From contig NC_135358.1 in assembly GCF_051622035.1 (NCBI RefSeq), positions 9,403,001-9,467,000 of the forward strand: DNA of 64,000 nt. The letters run 5' to 3'. Position 1 is the stretch's first letter; each line of letters opens with the position of its first letter. The DNA comes from Arctopsyche grandis (taxonomy: Eukaryota; Arthropoda; Insecta; Trichoptera; Hydropsychidae). The translations under genes were made by a program, and so were the position numbers. This document shows positions 20,897-31,065 of this stretch, in pieces. Below the pieces are notes generated by a model. That model made no database searches. It worked only from the letters and a program-made list of their open reading frames with translations, and was not told the DNA's origin.

Positions 20897-21416
20897 CAGT
20901 GGCGTAGCTAGGAATTTTGGCCCCCTCATGCCCCCCCCCCCCCTTTAAAAATATAAGATTAAATAATTCAAATTGTTTGTTGATACATATTTACATATGA
21001 CTATTATTATAATAATTCTACAGAAAAATAAATTTTACTAAGCTGACCGTTTTTATAAATTCATCTTTCTCCAATTAATTTTAGTGAAATTTTATGACGT
21101 GTCTTATGGATATATTTCCGATTAAGTCTTTTTTAATAATAGCGTTACGTAATTAATTATTCCAATTGAAGCCAAATGGTTATTTTATGATCTTCAACGC
21201 CCAAATAGTTGCATGGACCTTTTCACATTTCTGCCTCTTAAAATAAAGGTGAAGCAAAATAATAGTATATACGTACAAGTGTATGACTCGAGTCATTTTT
21301 ATTATTACTGATATTTTCGACAATGTACATATATACATATATATATAAATTCGGACACCTGTCAATCTGGGCTCTCGTGCATTGCATGACTTTGCTATGC
21401 GGTAGCTACGCCACTG
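20897..21416. mobile_element. 520-bp hAT-like non-autonomous element, CAGTGGCG ends
   Basis: The left end CAGTGGCGTAGCTAG and the right end CTACGCCACTG are inverse complements over CAGTGGCGTAG. Flanking CCTTGAAG (20,889-20,896) and CCTTGTAG (21,417-21,424) match at 7 of 8, a hAT-type 8-bp target duplication. The interior is AT-rich with a C14 tract near the left end and no transposase frame. Confidence 0.78.
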
Positions 21417-23900
21417 CCTTGTAGTCTTCTCGACTTTTTACTTATGATAGAAAAAGTGCCAATCGTGCGTGTTTTTTTCTCTTGTTATCAGTAAAAGTGC
21501 AATTTTTCTTGACGTGTGTTACACATTGAGTAAGCTTTTGGCTTAGAGCACGTTTTGTATTAACGAACGTGCGCATTTAAAAGCGGCCAAGAAGCAGTGC
21601 TTAGCTTCAATCCGCGACATGCCCATGAACAAATATACCACGTATGTATACGCAATCGCGTGTTAAATCTCTTCCTTTATTGGAGGCATGTGTATACGTA
21701 GCTAGTCCGCGTGGGCGGCAGATAACGGTGGAGAGGCACACTGCTCCAGACCCAGCATCTGCTAATCCGCGCGCGACCGCTTTTTCTACAGATTTTTTAG
21801 CCTCATCCTTCGCAACGAAAGAGAAAATGAAACGAAACGAGGAAACGAAACGCAACGAGTGCTGACAAATTCGAATTAGGCACTTCCTTTTCGCCGGCCG
21901 TATCGAATTCGGATGTTGTGGAGTGCCATAATTGCAGTGTGCTCCGCGGCGCGTAAACAATTTGGTCAAGTGCCGTTTTTCAGCTCCGTTTGGCACCCAT
22001 CCTCGTGTAATTTTCCGCCAAACTTTACACCTGTCCAACTAATTTTATTTATCGTGCTCTCTATGTCTTCCTTTTTTCTGCTCTCTCGGTCGGTGACTTT
22101 TGTACACACCTGTTGTGTGTGAAAAAAAATTCGTACAAAACGCTATTACACGAATAAGAGATTATATATGGAGCTTAGATTATTGTCCGAATCGAATCGG
22201 CACGTAAGATTAGACCGGAACTGAGAATTTACTATTGTATTTTTTTTGTACTTCATTAATAAACAAATATTGCTATTGTTTAATAATAAATAGATTTTTT
22301 CGTACTATTCCGTTAAGAGCGATTTAAATTACATACCATTTCCTTTATTGCGTTTCTAGTAATGATTTTGATGATTGTTAACCTTTTTTGCCTAATGCAA
22401 ATAACCTTATACGCAAATTGATCAATTAAAAAATAAGTGCATTTAATATGAATGCTCGTTTATATATTGTACGTACATATGTACATATGTTTATTTTTTT
22501 CATAATGTAAGATTATTACAATAAATCTTTTTTAATCCTGACATTGATGGCTGTATTTGTGCAAAATAAAAACGTTCAAACCGAAGCATATGTTCACGAC
22601 TTGATTAATCCGATTGCACTTTTATTTCTAATGCATTCGTTAATTGATTGAATTGAAATAAATACCTATGTAGTCTTTTTATTCATTGCCGTATACATAC
22701 TTTGAGAACCTGCTGTCCTTTTACAGACACACGTTTCCACAATGTCATGACCTGTGCACTCGCTTACAAAGACAAGGCAAATGCGCGTGTAAAATATTCC
22801 AGTGTTTTCCTTCGCGGAATGCAACATGTCAGGTGTATTGAATTTGATTTTTTTTTACATCCAATTAATCTCAATTTGCTGGGCAAATATATACAATGAT
22901 AAGATTTTTGAATGACGTTCGATTAGATCTTAAAGAACACATAGAATTCCCCCCTCGATCAACAGAACAAAACTGGAGCGATTGTGAATCGCAACCAGTT
23001 GTGCTATCGTAATGTGTCAAATATGACGTACCCTCTTTTATATATTATAGTATTATCAGTTTTGACACGAATTTGCTAAAACAATATTAGCATATTTACA
23101 ACTCAGGTATCCACAATGTTTATCTTCGTTTTCGTTATGAAAATTTAAATATCCGGTTTCAAGTGCACGCGTTCTTATCTTTTATCTATTGCTGTTCCAG
23201 TGTTTGTCTGTTGACGTCGTCTGCATCGGTTAAATTTGATAAGAGTAATAAAACACGCCTAGCGTCATATTTAATCCTCTTGCAACCCGTTTTGTTATGT
23301 TATTATGACTTGAAATATATGGATATGTCAAGCCGTAACGATCATATGTAGATCAAAGACTGCCCTAACAATTTGTCAATAGAAGTTGTTGCCAATTGAG
23401 CTCGATTATAATATTAAATGAAATGTATTTGCAGACAACTTTTGTGGAATAATTTCCTTATACATATGTACGTATGTACTATGGGCCCAATCTTCTTAAT
23501 CATATAATCAAATAAAAATTAATTTAAATTGTACTATCAATGGTAGGCACTTCAACGTGATAAATCGTATCTAAACTGCTTCCAGAGGTTTATATTATAT
23601 TAATTTTCAGTTAGTATCAGATAAGCCTTGGGTGTGAAACTTTCACATAATTTTACAGACTATTTCCAACTCGGTGAATTTGGTCCTGCCCATATTTCTA
23701 AAATTATCTCATAGCGAGGAAAGCTGGTAACCATTTACAATAAATTATGCCTATCAACAGACCTATTCACTCCACTGTCTACGAACAAAGATCTGGTACA
23801 TTCGTAAACTTCATTTTAATCAACAAAGTTGCCGCCCTTAGGCCGCGTCTAAACCAGATACATACAGACTTTCAAGACTCTTCTGCCTTTGTACAAGCCG
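21417..23900. other. stretch without recognised genes; CpG-richer island at about 21,690-21,990
   Basis: 21,690-21,990 is richer in GC and CpG than its surroundings and is open on the minus strand for 143 codons (22,038-21,607), ending in a Lys/Ser/Ala/Arg-rich segment. I recognise no domain; it could be another regulatory or leader region. The rest is AT-rich. Confidence 0.35.
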
Positions 23901-24004
23901 AGCACACGTTTTGATCTTTCGTCGCAGTGCGCGTCTCGTCTCGGTCATACGTAACAGTTAGTTCAGGATCACGATCCTAATCTGATCTAGGGTAAAGATG
24001 TCGC

Positions 24005-24196
24005 ATGCAGTTATTCCGCCGTATGGTAGACGTGACCGGATTGATAGATCACACACTTTATCCAAAAAAAAAAAAACTGAAGGAAAAAATCCCCGCAATT
24101 TTAATACCCGAAGAGAGGATTCGAGTTAACGAGATGTGTGAACCCATCCCACCCCGAGAACAGTTAAAGCGGTATGATGTTATTTCGAGAACGTGA
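24005..24196 (+). CDS. small open frame, function unknown
   Basis: 63 codons from ATG, basic and proline-bearing. The second half, RIRVNEMCEPIPPREQLKRY, looks more protein-like than most short frames in this window. An A12-A13 run at about 24,064-24,076 gives the KKKK segment; an ATG 7 nt upstream (23,998) opens a different frame that reads through the same run and stops at about 24,130, so a slippage or indel could join the two. Directly upstream (23,900-23,995) is a CpG-bearing segment with an initiator-like TTCAGGATC. I recognise no family. It could be a 5' exon, a decayed gene or chance. Confidence 0.22.
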   Translation: MQLFRRMVDVTGLIDHTLYPKKKKLKEKIPAILIPEERIRVNEMCEPIPPREQLKRYDVISRT

Positions 24197-24204
24197 TTTG
24201 AATT

Positions 24205-25440
24205 CTAAATGGTAAATGTCCCATAGTTTCTACCGTTCGTTATTACGTTTGTGTGTACGAGTGCTTTGCGTTCGTTCCATTTGTCGAATGGAATCCCTAC
24301 CAATTTTCTTCTCTCAGACGTGATGTGTATCTTGTTTTCCGTTTGTTGTTGTGTTAAATCGATCGTACATACATATGTATGTACATACATACATACGTAT
24401 TTCAGTGTGCGAGAAACCAATTACCCTTAAAAGTCTTTTCACTTTTCGATTTGCTGCGTGCGACGATTTGGCAACGGACTCAAAGCCAAGGTCCGCTGAA
24501 AATGTTTTCGTTTTCTTTACGTTTCCCAATTTCACGGAAAAAAATTATCGGCCAAATTGCGCCATCGCTGAGATTTCCAAATTATAGCGAACGCCCTCCC
24601 TTTTAGTGCGGTTCAACAAAGATAGGGCGGAAAGAAAAATAATAAAAAGGTATAAAAAGTAATAAAAAGGGCTGATGGGAAAGCGTTTTTGTTAAACGCT
24701 CACGCGATAGTTGTTGAGACTACACGAAAAGCACGTTTTGATGGATTAATTACTGTGGTTAGAATTTTTCCTTCTTGAAAATGATTGTTTCTAATCGCTT
24801 TGGGTCATCACTTAATTCAAATTATTAATTTACATATATGGAAGTACACATGTACATATTTATGCACATATATAATTCGTTTTATTGTGTGTTGTATTCG
24901 TTTTATTTTGATTACACTCGCAGTATGGTCTTAGTCCGTAATAAATCTCGTGATTTTATTGCAGTTATTGGTATAGTTAACGGTTTATCCACTTTAATAC
25001 GCACGTAAAACTAAATTTAAGTATGCGAATTCCTTTATTTCCGCGCCATTTGACTAAACTATTGTAGATACATTTATGTGTATTATATGAAGGTAATAGA
25101 ACTCGTAAAAATCCCATTTATTCCTATGTATGTATGTGTGTGTGTGTACAAATGTAGTTTGTTCTTTGGTATACCATATCATGCTATCCCTACTTAGGTA
25201 GATCGTGGGGTCGAGTGCCCCATTCAAAAACGCCGAAGCAAGTTGGACCGTTCAATTTTCCGCTCTGAAAATTTGCAGTTTTCAATTGAAACCCACCGAG
25301 TTTTGTTATTATTTACTCGCATAGTACTCTAAGTAAGACCGTAGAAGGATTATGTAGAGGGTCCATGCAAAATTTTTCAACTTTCACCCGCCCGAGCAAT
25401 GCCGGGAAATTCGACCTATTGATAATAAAAAAGATGTACA
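24205..25440. other. stretch without recognisable genes
   Basis: AT-rich DNA with TACATACG-type simple repeats. 25,380-25,410 (CGAGCAATGCCGGGAAATTC) resembles a Helitron-like tail without the CTAGT end. Confidence 0.45.
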
Positions 25441-25445
25441 TATCA

Positions 25446-25480
25446 GTGGCGTACCGTCTTTGGACTAGAGGGACTAGACT
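25446..25480. repeat. orphan CAGTGGCG-type transposon end
   Basis: CAGTGGCGTACCGTCTTTGG has the terminus of the CAGTGGCG element group, but I find no matching inverted end downstream. Similar orphans are at 29,634 (CAGTGGCGTACTCGAAC) and 46,362 (CAGTGGTGTAGTCGGGCC). Confidence 0.5.
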
Positions 25481-25603
25481 AGTCTTATACCTAAAATCTT
25501 ATACCTAAACAATTCAATTAAAATAAATCCAAATCTTTGTCCATATTGATATTGTTCATTCGGATTAGCTAAATTCAAAAACTAGAATTGGCCTTACCTG
25601 AGG

Positions 25604-25696
25604 TAATGGTAGTGGTAGTGGATTGTTATGGTATGGTCCGCCGCGTCGTTCACTTGCACGGAGTCGCCGTCTCTGTTCCCTTCGTGGTACTGGCGA
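25604..25696 (-). other. weak candidate exon next to a good donor
   Basis: On the minus strand an open segment reading YHEGNRDGDSVQVNDAADHT then ITIHYHYHYL is followed by ACCTCAG/GTAAGG (donor from 25,603). The frame has an in-frame TGA at about 25,743 and the only acceptor-like site before it (TTCGCCAG at about 25,697) is poor. The plus strand is also open. It could be a leader exon, a decayed exon or chance. Confidence 0.2.
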
Positions 25697-25999
25697 ATTA
25701 CCGAAGTTCCGTTGATGTCAATTGTATGGCATTTATGGAATTTTCACCAATTTAAGTATTTTGATTTGTGTCTATCAAACATCATTCTGAATTTTTTTTT
25801 GTTGAAATAACATATATTTATACATTATTTTTCGATTGCAAGTATGGCAAAGGACTTGACTCGCAAACGATTCCCTCGGGACAAATCAGTTATTCAATCA
25901 AGTGTTCGAAAAATTATTCAGAAGATTAAATTTTGAAGACAAACAAGATGTTATTGAAAAGTATGTATGTACATATGTATGTATTATATAATGTAATTT

Positions 26000-26170
26000 T
26001 ATTTTATTTTATTTTACATATTAGCCACAGTGACATTACAGAAAGCTCCAACACATGTGGCCAGTCATTCAATTATCACAATATAATAATAATATAATAT
26101 AACATAACATAACATCATCATAATAATAATAATAACATCACATTTATAATTGTTAAAAACAACTAATGGC
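26000..26170 (-). mobile_element. LINE or SINE 3' end with stem-loop and TAAAA tail
   Basis: On the minus strand GGCCACATGTG (about 26,062-26,052) can pair with CACTGTGGCT (about 26,032-26,023) around a loop with TTGGAGCTTTCTGTAAT, followed by (AAAAT)n. Layout and loop resemble the stem-loops at 4,708-4,748 and 7,436-7,476, with a third stem sequence. Confidence 0.45.
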
Positions 26171-26718
26171 GTTCCTCAACAACCACTGTATATGTACATA
26201 TATATATAGAAGGAAACTGCTCTGCTTCTACGTAGAATGTTTTAAAATATGTATATGTATGTATGTACATATGTACATATTTCTAAAACTATTACATCCT
26301 CGAAACAAACCAGAAAGTATTAAGTACCGTGTATACTAGTTTAGATGTGCGTGTCTAGTTTATAATTTATTTAAGCACTGTTTGCGTTGCCGGATTGATT
26401 TCCGTTTATCCGGACTACTTTTGTCAAATTGGAAAACCGTATTTTTACCCAGCGGAAAAGCGGCCAACGATTGTTTTATTTACGATAAACGTCAGTTTTA
26501 TTATAGAAGTCGTTTCATCGATTCAGTAAAATATTTACTGGTGGACTGGCTGGAAGTTACATACATATATCCGTTACTTACGTACTATCGATTACCCAAG
26601 AGTGTAATAGGTCGTGAGCGAACCCCCGTTAACTCGAAACTCACGCAATTTTACCGATTTTCAAATTTATTTATTATACATGGTATGTACATACATAGTA
26701 CATATGTATAACACTTAC

Positions 26719-26751
26719 CGGGTTACTTGGGTTGATCCAGTTTTGAGCCAT
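26719..26751 (-). CDS. candidate first coding exon (11 codons) with donor
   Basis: On the minus strand ATG at 26,751-26,749 begins MAQNWINPSNP and runs phase 0 into CCCG/GTAAGTG (donor at 26,718-26,713). The ATG context TTTAGTTATGG is acceptable. Upstream, 26,752-26,850 is CpG-richer and contains a 21-codon upstream frame starting MRPPKSATFV that stops before the main ATG; a TATA-like CTATAAAATATATAAAG lies at about 26,886-26,902. Together this looks like a promoter, leader and short first coding exon. I do not recognise the protein from 11 residues. If real, its next exon lies at lower coordinates on the same strand, possibly as far as 3.5 kb. Confidence 0.35.
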
Positions 26752-26914
26752 AACTAAAATGATCACTCGCACTGGCAATAGTCGGATATTTTCTCGCGTA
26801 CGAAGGTCGCGCTCTTTGGAGGCCGCATTTCGTTTACAACATCTCTCTTTTTATTATTTAATTCATTTTTTTATTATAAACTTTGCTTTATATATTTTAT
26901 AGTCGATGTGTATT

Positions 26915-27272
26915 TTCAGTTGTAATATATTCTAACTGGTGTTTTAAGTCATTCACATTCGAATACAATTCATCTAGTAAATTATATATCGACAAACGCA
27001 AATACACTTTCAACAATGTGCGCCAATCGTAATATAAAAGTTGAGTTTTGACAGCTCTGATGTTTTTAAGAATGCTTTAGAATTCAATAATTCGTTCATA
27101 TTTGCTAGATATTACGAATAAAGGTAATGAGTACCGTATTACGATAGCTCTAATAATGTGTTCAAAACAAAAATATGACTTTCCAACTCAATTTATTAGT
27201 CGAGTAACGTTTTCACGAAAATCTAACCTCTCCATCTTACCTGGTACCAATACAGTTGAACTGTATTTTCAG
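26915..27272 (+). repeat. interspersed repeat, left part, interrupted by a hAT element
   Basis: Aligns with 13,175-13,510 (shared blocks ACACTTTCAACAATGTGCGC, TTGAGTTTTGACAGCT, GACTTTCCAACTCAATTTA, GTTGAACTGTATTTTCAG). It is broken exactly after ATTTTCAG by the hAT at 27,273-29,061 and continues at 29,062-29,275. Confidence 0.75.
27265..27272. repeat. 8-bp target duplication of the hAT (left)
   Basis: ATTTTCAG, repeated exactly at 29,062-29,069. The sister repeat has a single ATTTTCAG at 13,503-13,510. Confidence 0.9.
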
Positions 27273-29061
27273 CAGTGGCGGCTCGTGATAATTTTTAGTG
27301 GCGGGGCTGCACTGAAAATATGTCTAAAAAATGTCACCATAATTATTCTATCATGTCATAACAGGACAAAATAAGCACAATTTTTGGCGTACGACCACTT
27401 ACATGTGGATTTAAGTATTATTGAAAAAAAAACTAGCAAAATTCACCACCCATTAAAGGGGTGCGTCCAAACGCGATGAAGATTTCGAAAAATACGCTGG
27501 TACTCCAGTAAGATTGCTAAAAAAAATTCGTTCTTGCTGGTTTCGCGACGCGGATTAAAAAAAACCCCAAAACCTTTCAAAAACTTAACCCCCTAATTCG
27601 TAACGAAAAACATTAACCTGTTGACAATGCATCGATACATCGGTTGTTTCATCTGCCATAACAGCTAGATAAGTTGTTTTTTTTTTTATTTCAGCACTTA
27701 TTTGTTCCCTACACACGTTCAAAATACAATCTAAAAGTTAATTTTGAATAGTTTTTGATGTCCCTTTAAAAACCGAAGAAGTTTGAAAATGTTTTTTTAA
27801 AGAATCGTCGAAATTTTGTGAATATTCTAGAAGCCCCCGAAAAACTCCTGGATTTTTTGAATTTTCTGTTTCATCGTGTCCCCTCATTGGCATTTCAAAT
27901 TTACCGCAAAATTTAACGCAATCAATAATTTTAAATAAAACATCCCGATTTTTTTTGACGTTTTCGTTATGCTTATCTATTTCCCGCCGACAAGCTTCCC
28001 AAAATCGTGAGATTACACAAATTTTTTAAGTGTTCGACACTTCCCTCGTGTTTTTAAATTTATCGTTTAAATGTTTTAAGTCAATAACTCCTGTTTTCGT
28101 CCAAGATGCTTCGCCTGGCGACTCGCCTCCAAACAAAAGACACGGATAACAAAATAACGCGTTTTTTTTCTGTACATCTCGTTAACCAATTGTATTTTTT
28201 ATAAATGTCTGGATTAAATTTTCGCGAGTAACTAAAAGATCTACTGGTTGCAGGCTGTGAAATAATTAAATTGGGCGTGAGGCAGCCTAATGCTTTTATA
28301 GCGACTTTTTCGGTAAGTTCTAGTCGCGAAAAGTGCAAATTTTGTAAATATTTTACTGAATTCTTTTGTTCTTCCATTTTTAAAAGAAAAAAAATCTTAA
28401 TATATTTAAATAAAAAATTACGAGAAAAAGTTAAACAGATTTGAAAAAAGTTTGCTGTTATCAAAATGAAAACGACTCACCGAAGATTTGATGAGGGCTC
28501 ATACACAACCAATTAAGAGTAACGAAAACGAATAAAGCTGTGATCGTGCGATTCAACTAATCAAATGTAAGATCAAGCGCGCGAAATCTTAAACAAACTG
28601 ACAGATGAATGTCGAAGGCGAAGACTGCCGACTGTAGACGGCAGACAGGCGAAGGCTGCCGACTGTCCAGCCCAAAATGGCAGAGTGAGTGAAAGAGAAA
28701 GAGCTATCTGCAGTTGCAAATAGCTCTTTCTCTTTCTCGTTCCGAAACTCCGGGCTGCGCAGCGTTCAGCTCGGCGCTGTAACACTTAACAGCCAGTACA
28801 GCAACATTTTAATTCATCTGTCACCATACAAGTTAGTGGGGTCTTCAAAACGGTCAACATTACTTACAATATCACCCTTTTGGATATGGGTGATATTGTA
28901 AGTAATATTTACTCTGTCGAAGGCCCCAATAGTTAAGTCCATCCAACTAATAAAAAAAATATCATTAATAAATAAAATATTAAATGTATTATTAAATATA
29001 TATCTTAGAATTTTATAGGAGGGGCTGCAGCCCGGCAGCCCATTAGGACGAGCCGCCACTG
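27273..29061 (-). mobile_element. hAT transposon, ZMYM1-like, internally deleted
   Basis: Ends CAGTGGCGGCTCGT and its inverse complement ACGAGCCGCCACTG give a 14-bp perfect terminal inverted repeat, flanked by the 8-bp duplication ATTTTCAG. At 1,789 bp it is too short for an autonomous element of this type, and the transposase remnant inside lacks its C-terminal half. The transposase side (28,400-29,000) has two perfect hairpins: 28,691-28,736 (17-bp stem) and 28,859-28,906 (19-bp stem, 10-nt loop), plus short repeats of the ACTGCCGACTGT type at 28,620-28,670. Confidence 0.88.
27590..28377 (-). pseudogene. hAT transposase remnant (TTF-type zinc finger and DUF4371-like start)
   Basis: From ATG at 28,377 the frame reads MEEQKNSVKYLQNLHFSRLE, then FNPDIYKKYNWL, which with the block LFCYPCLLFGGESPGEASW in the next frame is the TTF-type zinc finger found at the front of ZMYM1-like hAT proteins. 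One frameshift near 28,170 separates the two parts. Further on are WEACRREIDKHNE, FEMPMRGHDE, a stop near 28,028, a stop near 27,740, and ADETTDVSMHCQQVNVFRY at about 27,660-27,605, the conserved start of the DUF4371/RNase H-like core. The rest of the core and the hATC dimerisation domain are missing. A donor-like TTCG/GTGAGT at 28,480 suggests an intron between a leader exon and the ATG. Inactive. Confidence 0.85.
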
Positions 29062-29275
29062 ATTTTCAGTCATAATATATTTTGACCAGTTGGAATTTAA
29101 TCCGCCATATGAATCAACTCATGTGGGCTTGGAATATATTCCAATATCAATATATGTATGTATATTACAACTGAAAATACAACTATAGCGGTAGTTGGTA
29201 CCAGGTTAGATGGAATATATTCCAACTAGTTAAAATAACAACTGGAACATACAATTCAACTGTAACATATACACA
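29062..29275 (+). repeat. interspersed repeat, right part after the hAT
   Basis: Continues the repeat of 26,915-27,272 after the duplicated ATTTTCAG: TCATAATATATTTTGACC and TCCGCCATATGAATCAACTC match 13,511-13,560 of the uninterrupted copy. It ends near TTCAACTGTAACATATACAC. Confidence 0.7.
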
Positions 29276-30869
29276 CTTTCTTAGTTGTAATTGCGGCTAG
29301 TTTCATTACGCACACAGCACACTATTGATCCGGCTCTTTTTTGCGTGTTTGTTCAATTACCATTGGTCAGTGTGCTGTATAGTACATTCGTAAGTAAATA
29401 GTGTGTATGTACTTGCCTTAATTTGACGCTCTGTGCTCATTTTTCACTTTTTCGGTTGATTTTATTTATAAATATGTTTTTATTTATTTTTTTCACCGAT
29501 GCGGTTGCGTTTTCTCTAGCGACCGCATACAAAAGTGGATTGTTCTGTTTGCTTTTGCACGATAGCCCACTAACGGATTTCGCTGATAACCGACCAGGTA
29601 CTTGAAACAACAGGTAGTGAGGTCAGTGGCGTACTCGAACACAATATCGGCTATCGCTATATGTATACAGGGCTTATTAATTTAATTGTTTATGTACTTG
29701 AACTTTATATGTACTCTATACTGTATACGATATGTACCCATACACTCAAAAGTATTGATTCCATATCGGGTAGTCCAATCGTGGCGTTTAAATGAAAGCT
29801 ATTTTGGTTACAACAATCTCATTCATTGATCCGTAAGCTTATCGTTGTTGGGATAAATCTTCATATTATACAAAGAAGCCGGCCCAAATTACATATTATA
29901 CAAAGAAGTTGGTCCCAAAATGAAAATGGAATCGATTTCCTAATAATTTCCACCCCTACCGCCTACACTTTGGTGATTATTAATAATTCAGAGGCTAATG
30001 AGTGAATGGCCCAACCACGTGTCGCCATCAACAAAGGCCAACGTGGCCAAAACCCACCCTTCTTTGTAAACATTAATAACGCAACTTCCGAGCCGCTCCC
30101 CAGCGCTCTGGGCGTTTGTCCCCTATGTAGTTTTGTAAACGTATATGTACTCGTTAAGGGGTAGTGTAGGTTTCAAACTGTGTACGCATTCACACATGTT
30201 CTCTTCAAATTTAAGTAAAATGTAAAGAATTCAAAGCAAAGTTCTTGGTACACTCATTATATAGTTTATAACACTTTGAAAATTTTCTCAGTTGTAATAT
30301 GTGATAAATGAATAGACTTGACTCAAATGCTTTAAATCCAAGTCGTTAAATTAAAGGTTACCTGTTTAATCTGGTTTACTTTGTCACTATTTTTTACAGT
30401 CTACATTTTTCGAATAAGTCCTCGTCATTGCGTCCTTACGTAAGGTGTCCGAAAGACATAATTTGCAAATGTGTCTTATTTTCTCACGCGCTCGACTGTA
30501 CATATTATATACATATGTACATGCTGAGTAAAAACAATATCAATCTGCGGATCAGACAGGCCTTTGAAGAGGTCTGCAGTGAACTATATAAGTACAAAAT
30601 GTTTTAGACACGTTTTGAACCGATATTGAGTATTAATTATGGTATCGCGTCCCGTCGTTACCTTTATAACTAAAGTCGTTTAGGCGAATAACACAAAATT
30701 CTATGATTTTAATTCTAGTGCCAAAAATATGTATCAAATATAAGTAATAATAATAAAATGTATTGCAAACGAGTCGAAATTTCATCGCGCTGAAATGCCA
30801 CGCGCCGAAATGTCGACGTGATTTTGTCCGCGCGGAAATGTCGCGGTACCATTAATTACAGGTATAAGT
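29276..30869. other. stretch without recognisable genes
   Basis: Contains an orphan CAGTGGCGTACTCGAAC end at 29,634 and, at 30,775-30,840, a CpG-rich run of TCGAAATT/GAAATGTCG-like units. 29,984-30,110 is of mixed composition without a recognised frame. Confidence 0.45.
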
Positions 30870-31065
30870 GGTAAACGGACTATTTCGCACATTGCAATCG
30901 TGCACACGACAATCCTTGCCACGAAATTCGCGAATGCGGAATATCTGGCACTTGAGTTCTCGTTAGTATGATAGTTCGCATAACTCTCGATGGATGGAAT
31001 TTTCGGTTGCTAGATGTTCCGTGATCGAAATTTTAATGACGTGTGCGAGATAATCAACGAACCTG
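30870..31065 (+). repeat. interspersed repeat of about 195 bp, copy 1
   Basis: Aligns in opposite orientation with 55,325-55,515: shared GCACACGACAAT, TTGCCACGAA, GCGGAATATCTGGCAC, GAGTTCTCGT, TCGATGGATGG, TGTTCCGTGATC and GACGTGTGC blocks. Its ends carry GGACTATTT / CCAAATAATCC-like sequence. No coding capacity; class unknown. Confidence 0.6.
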
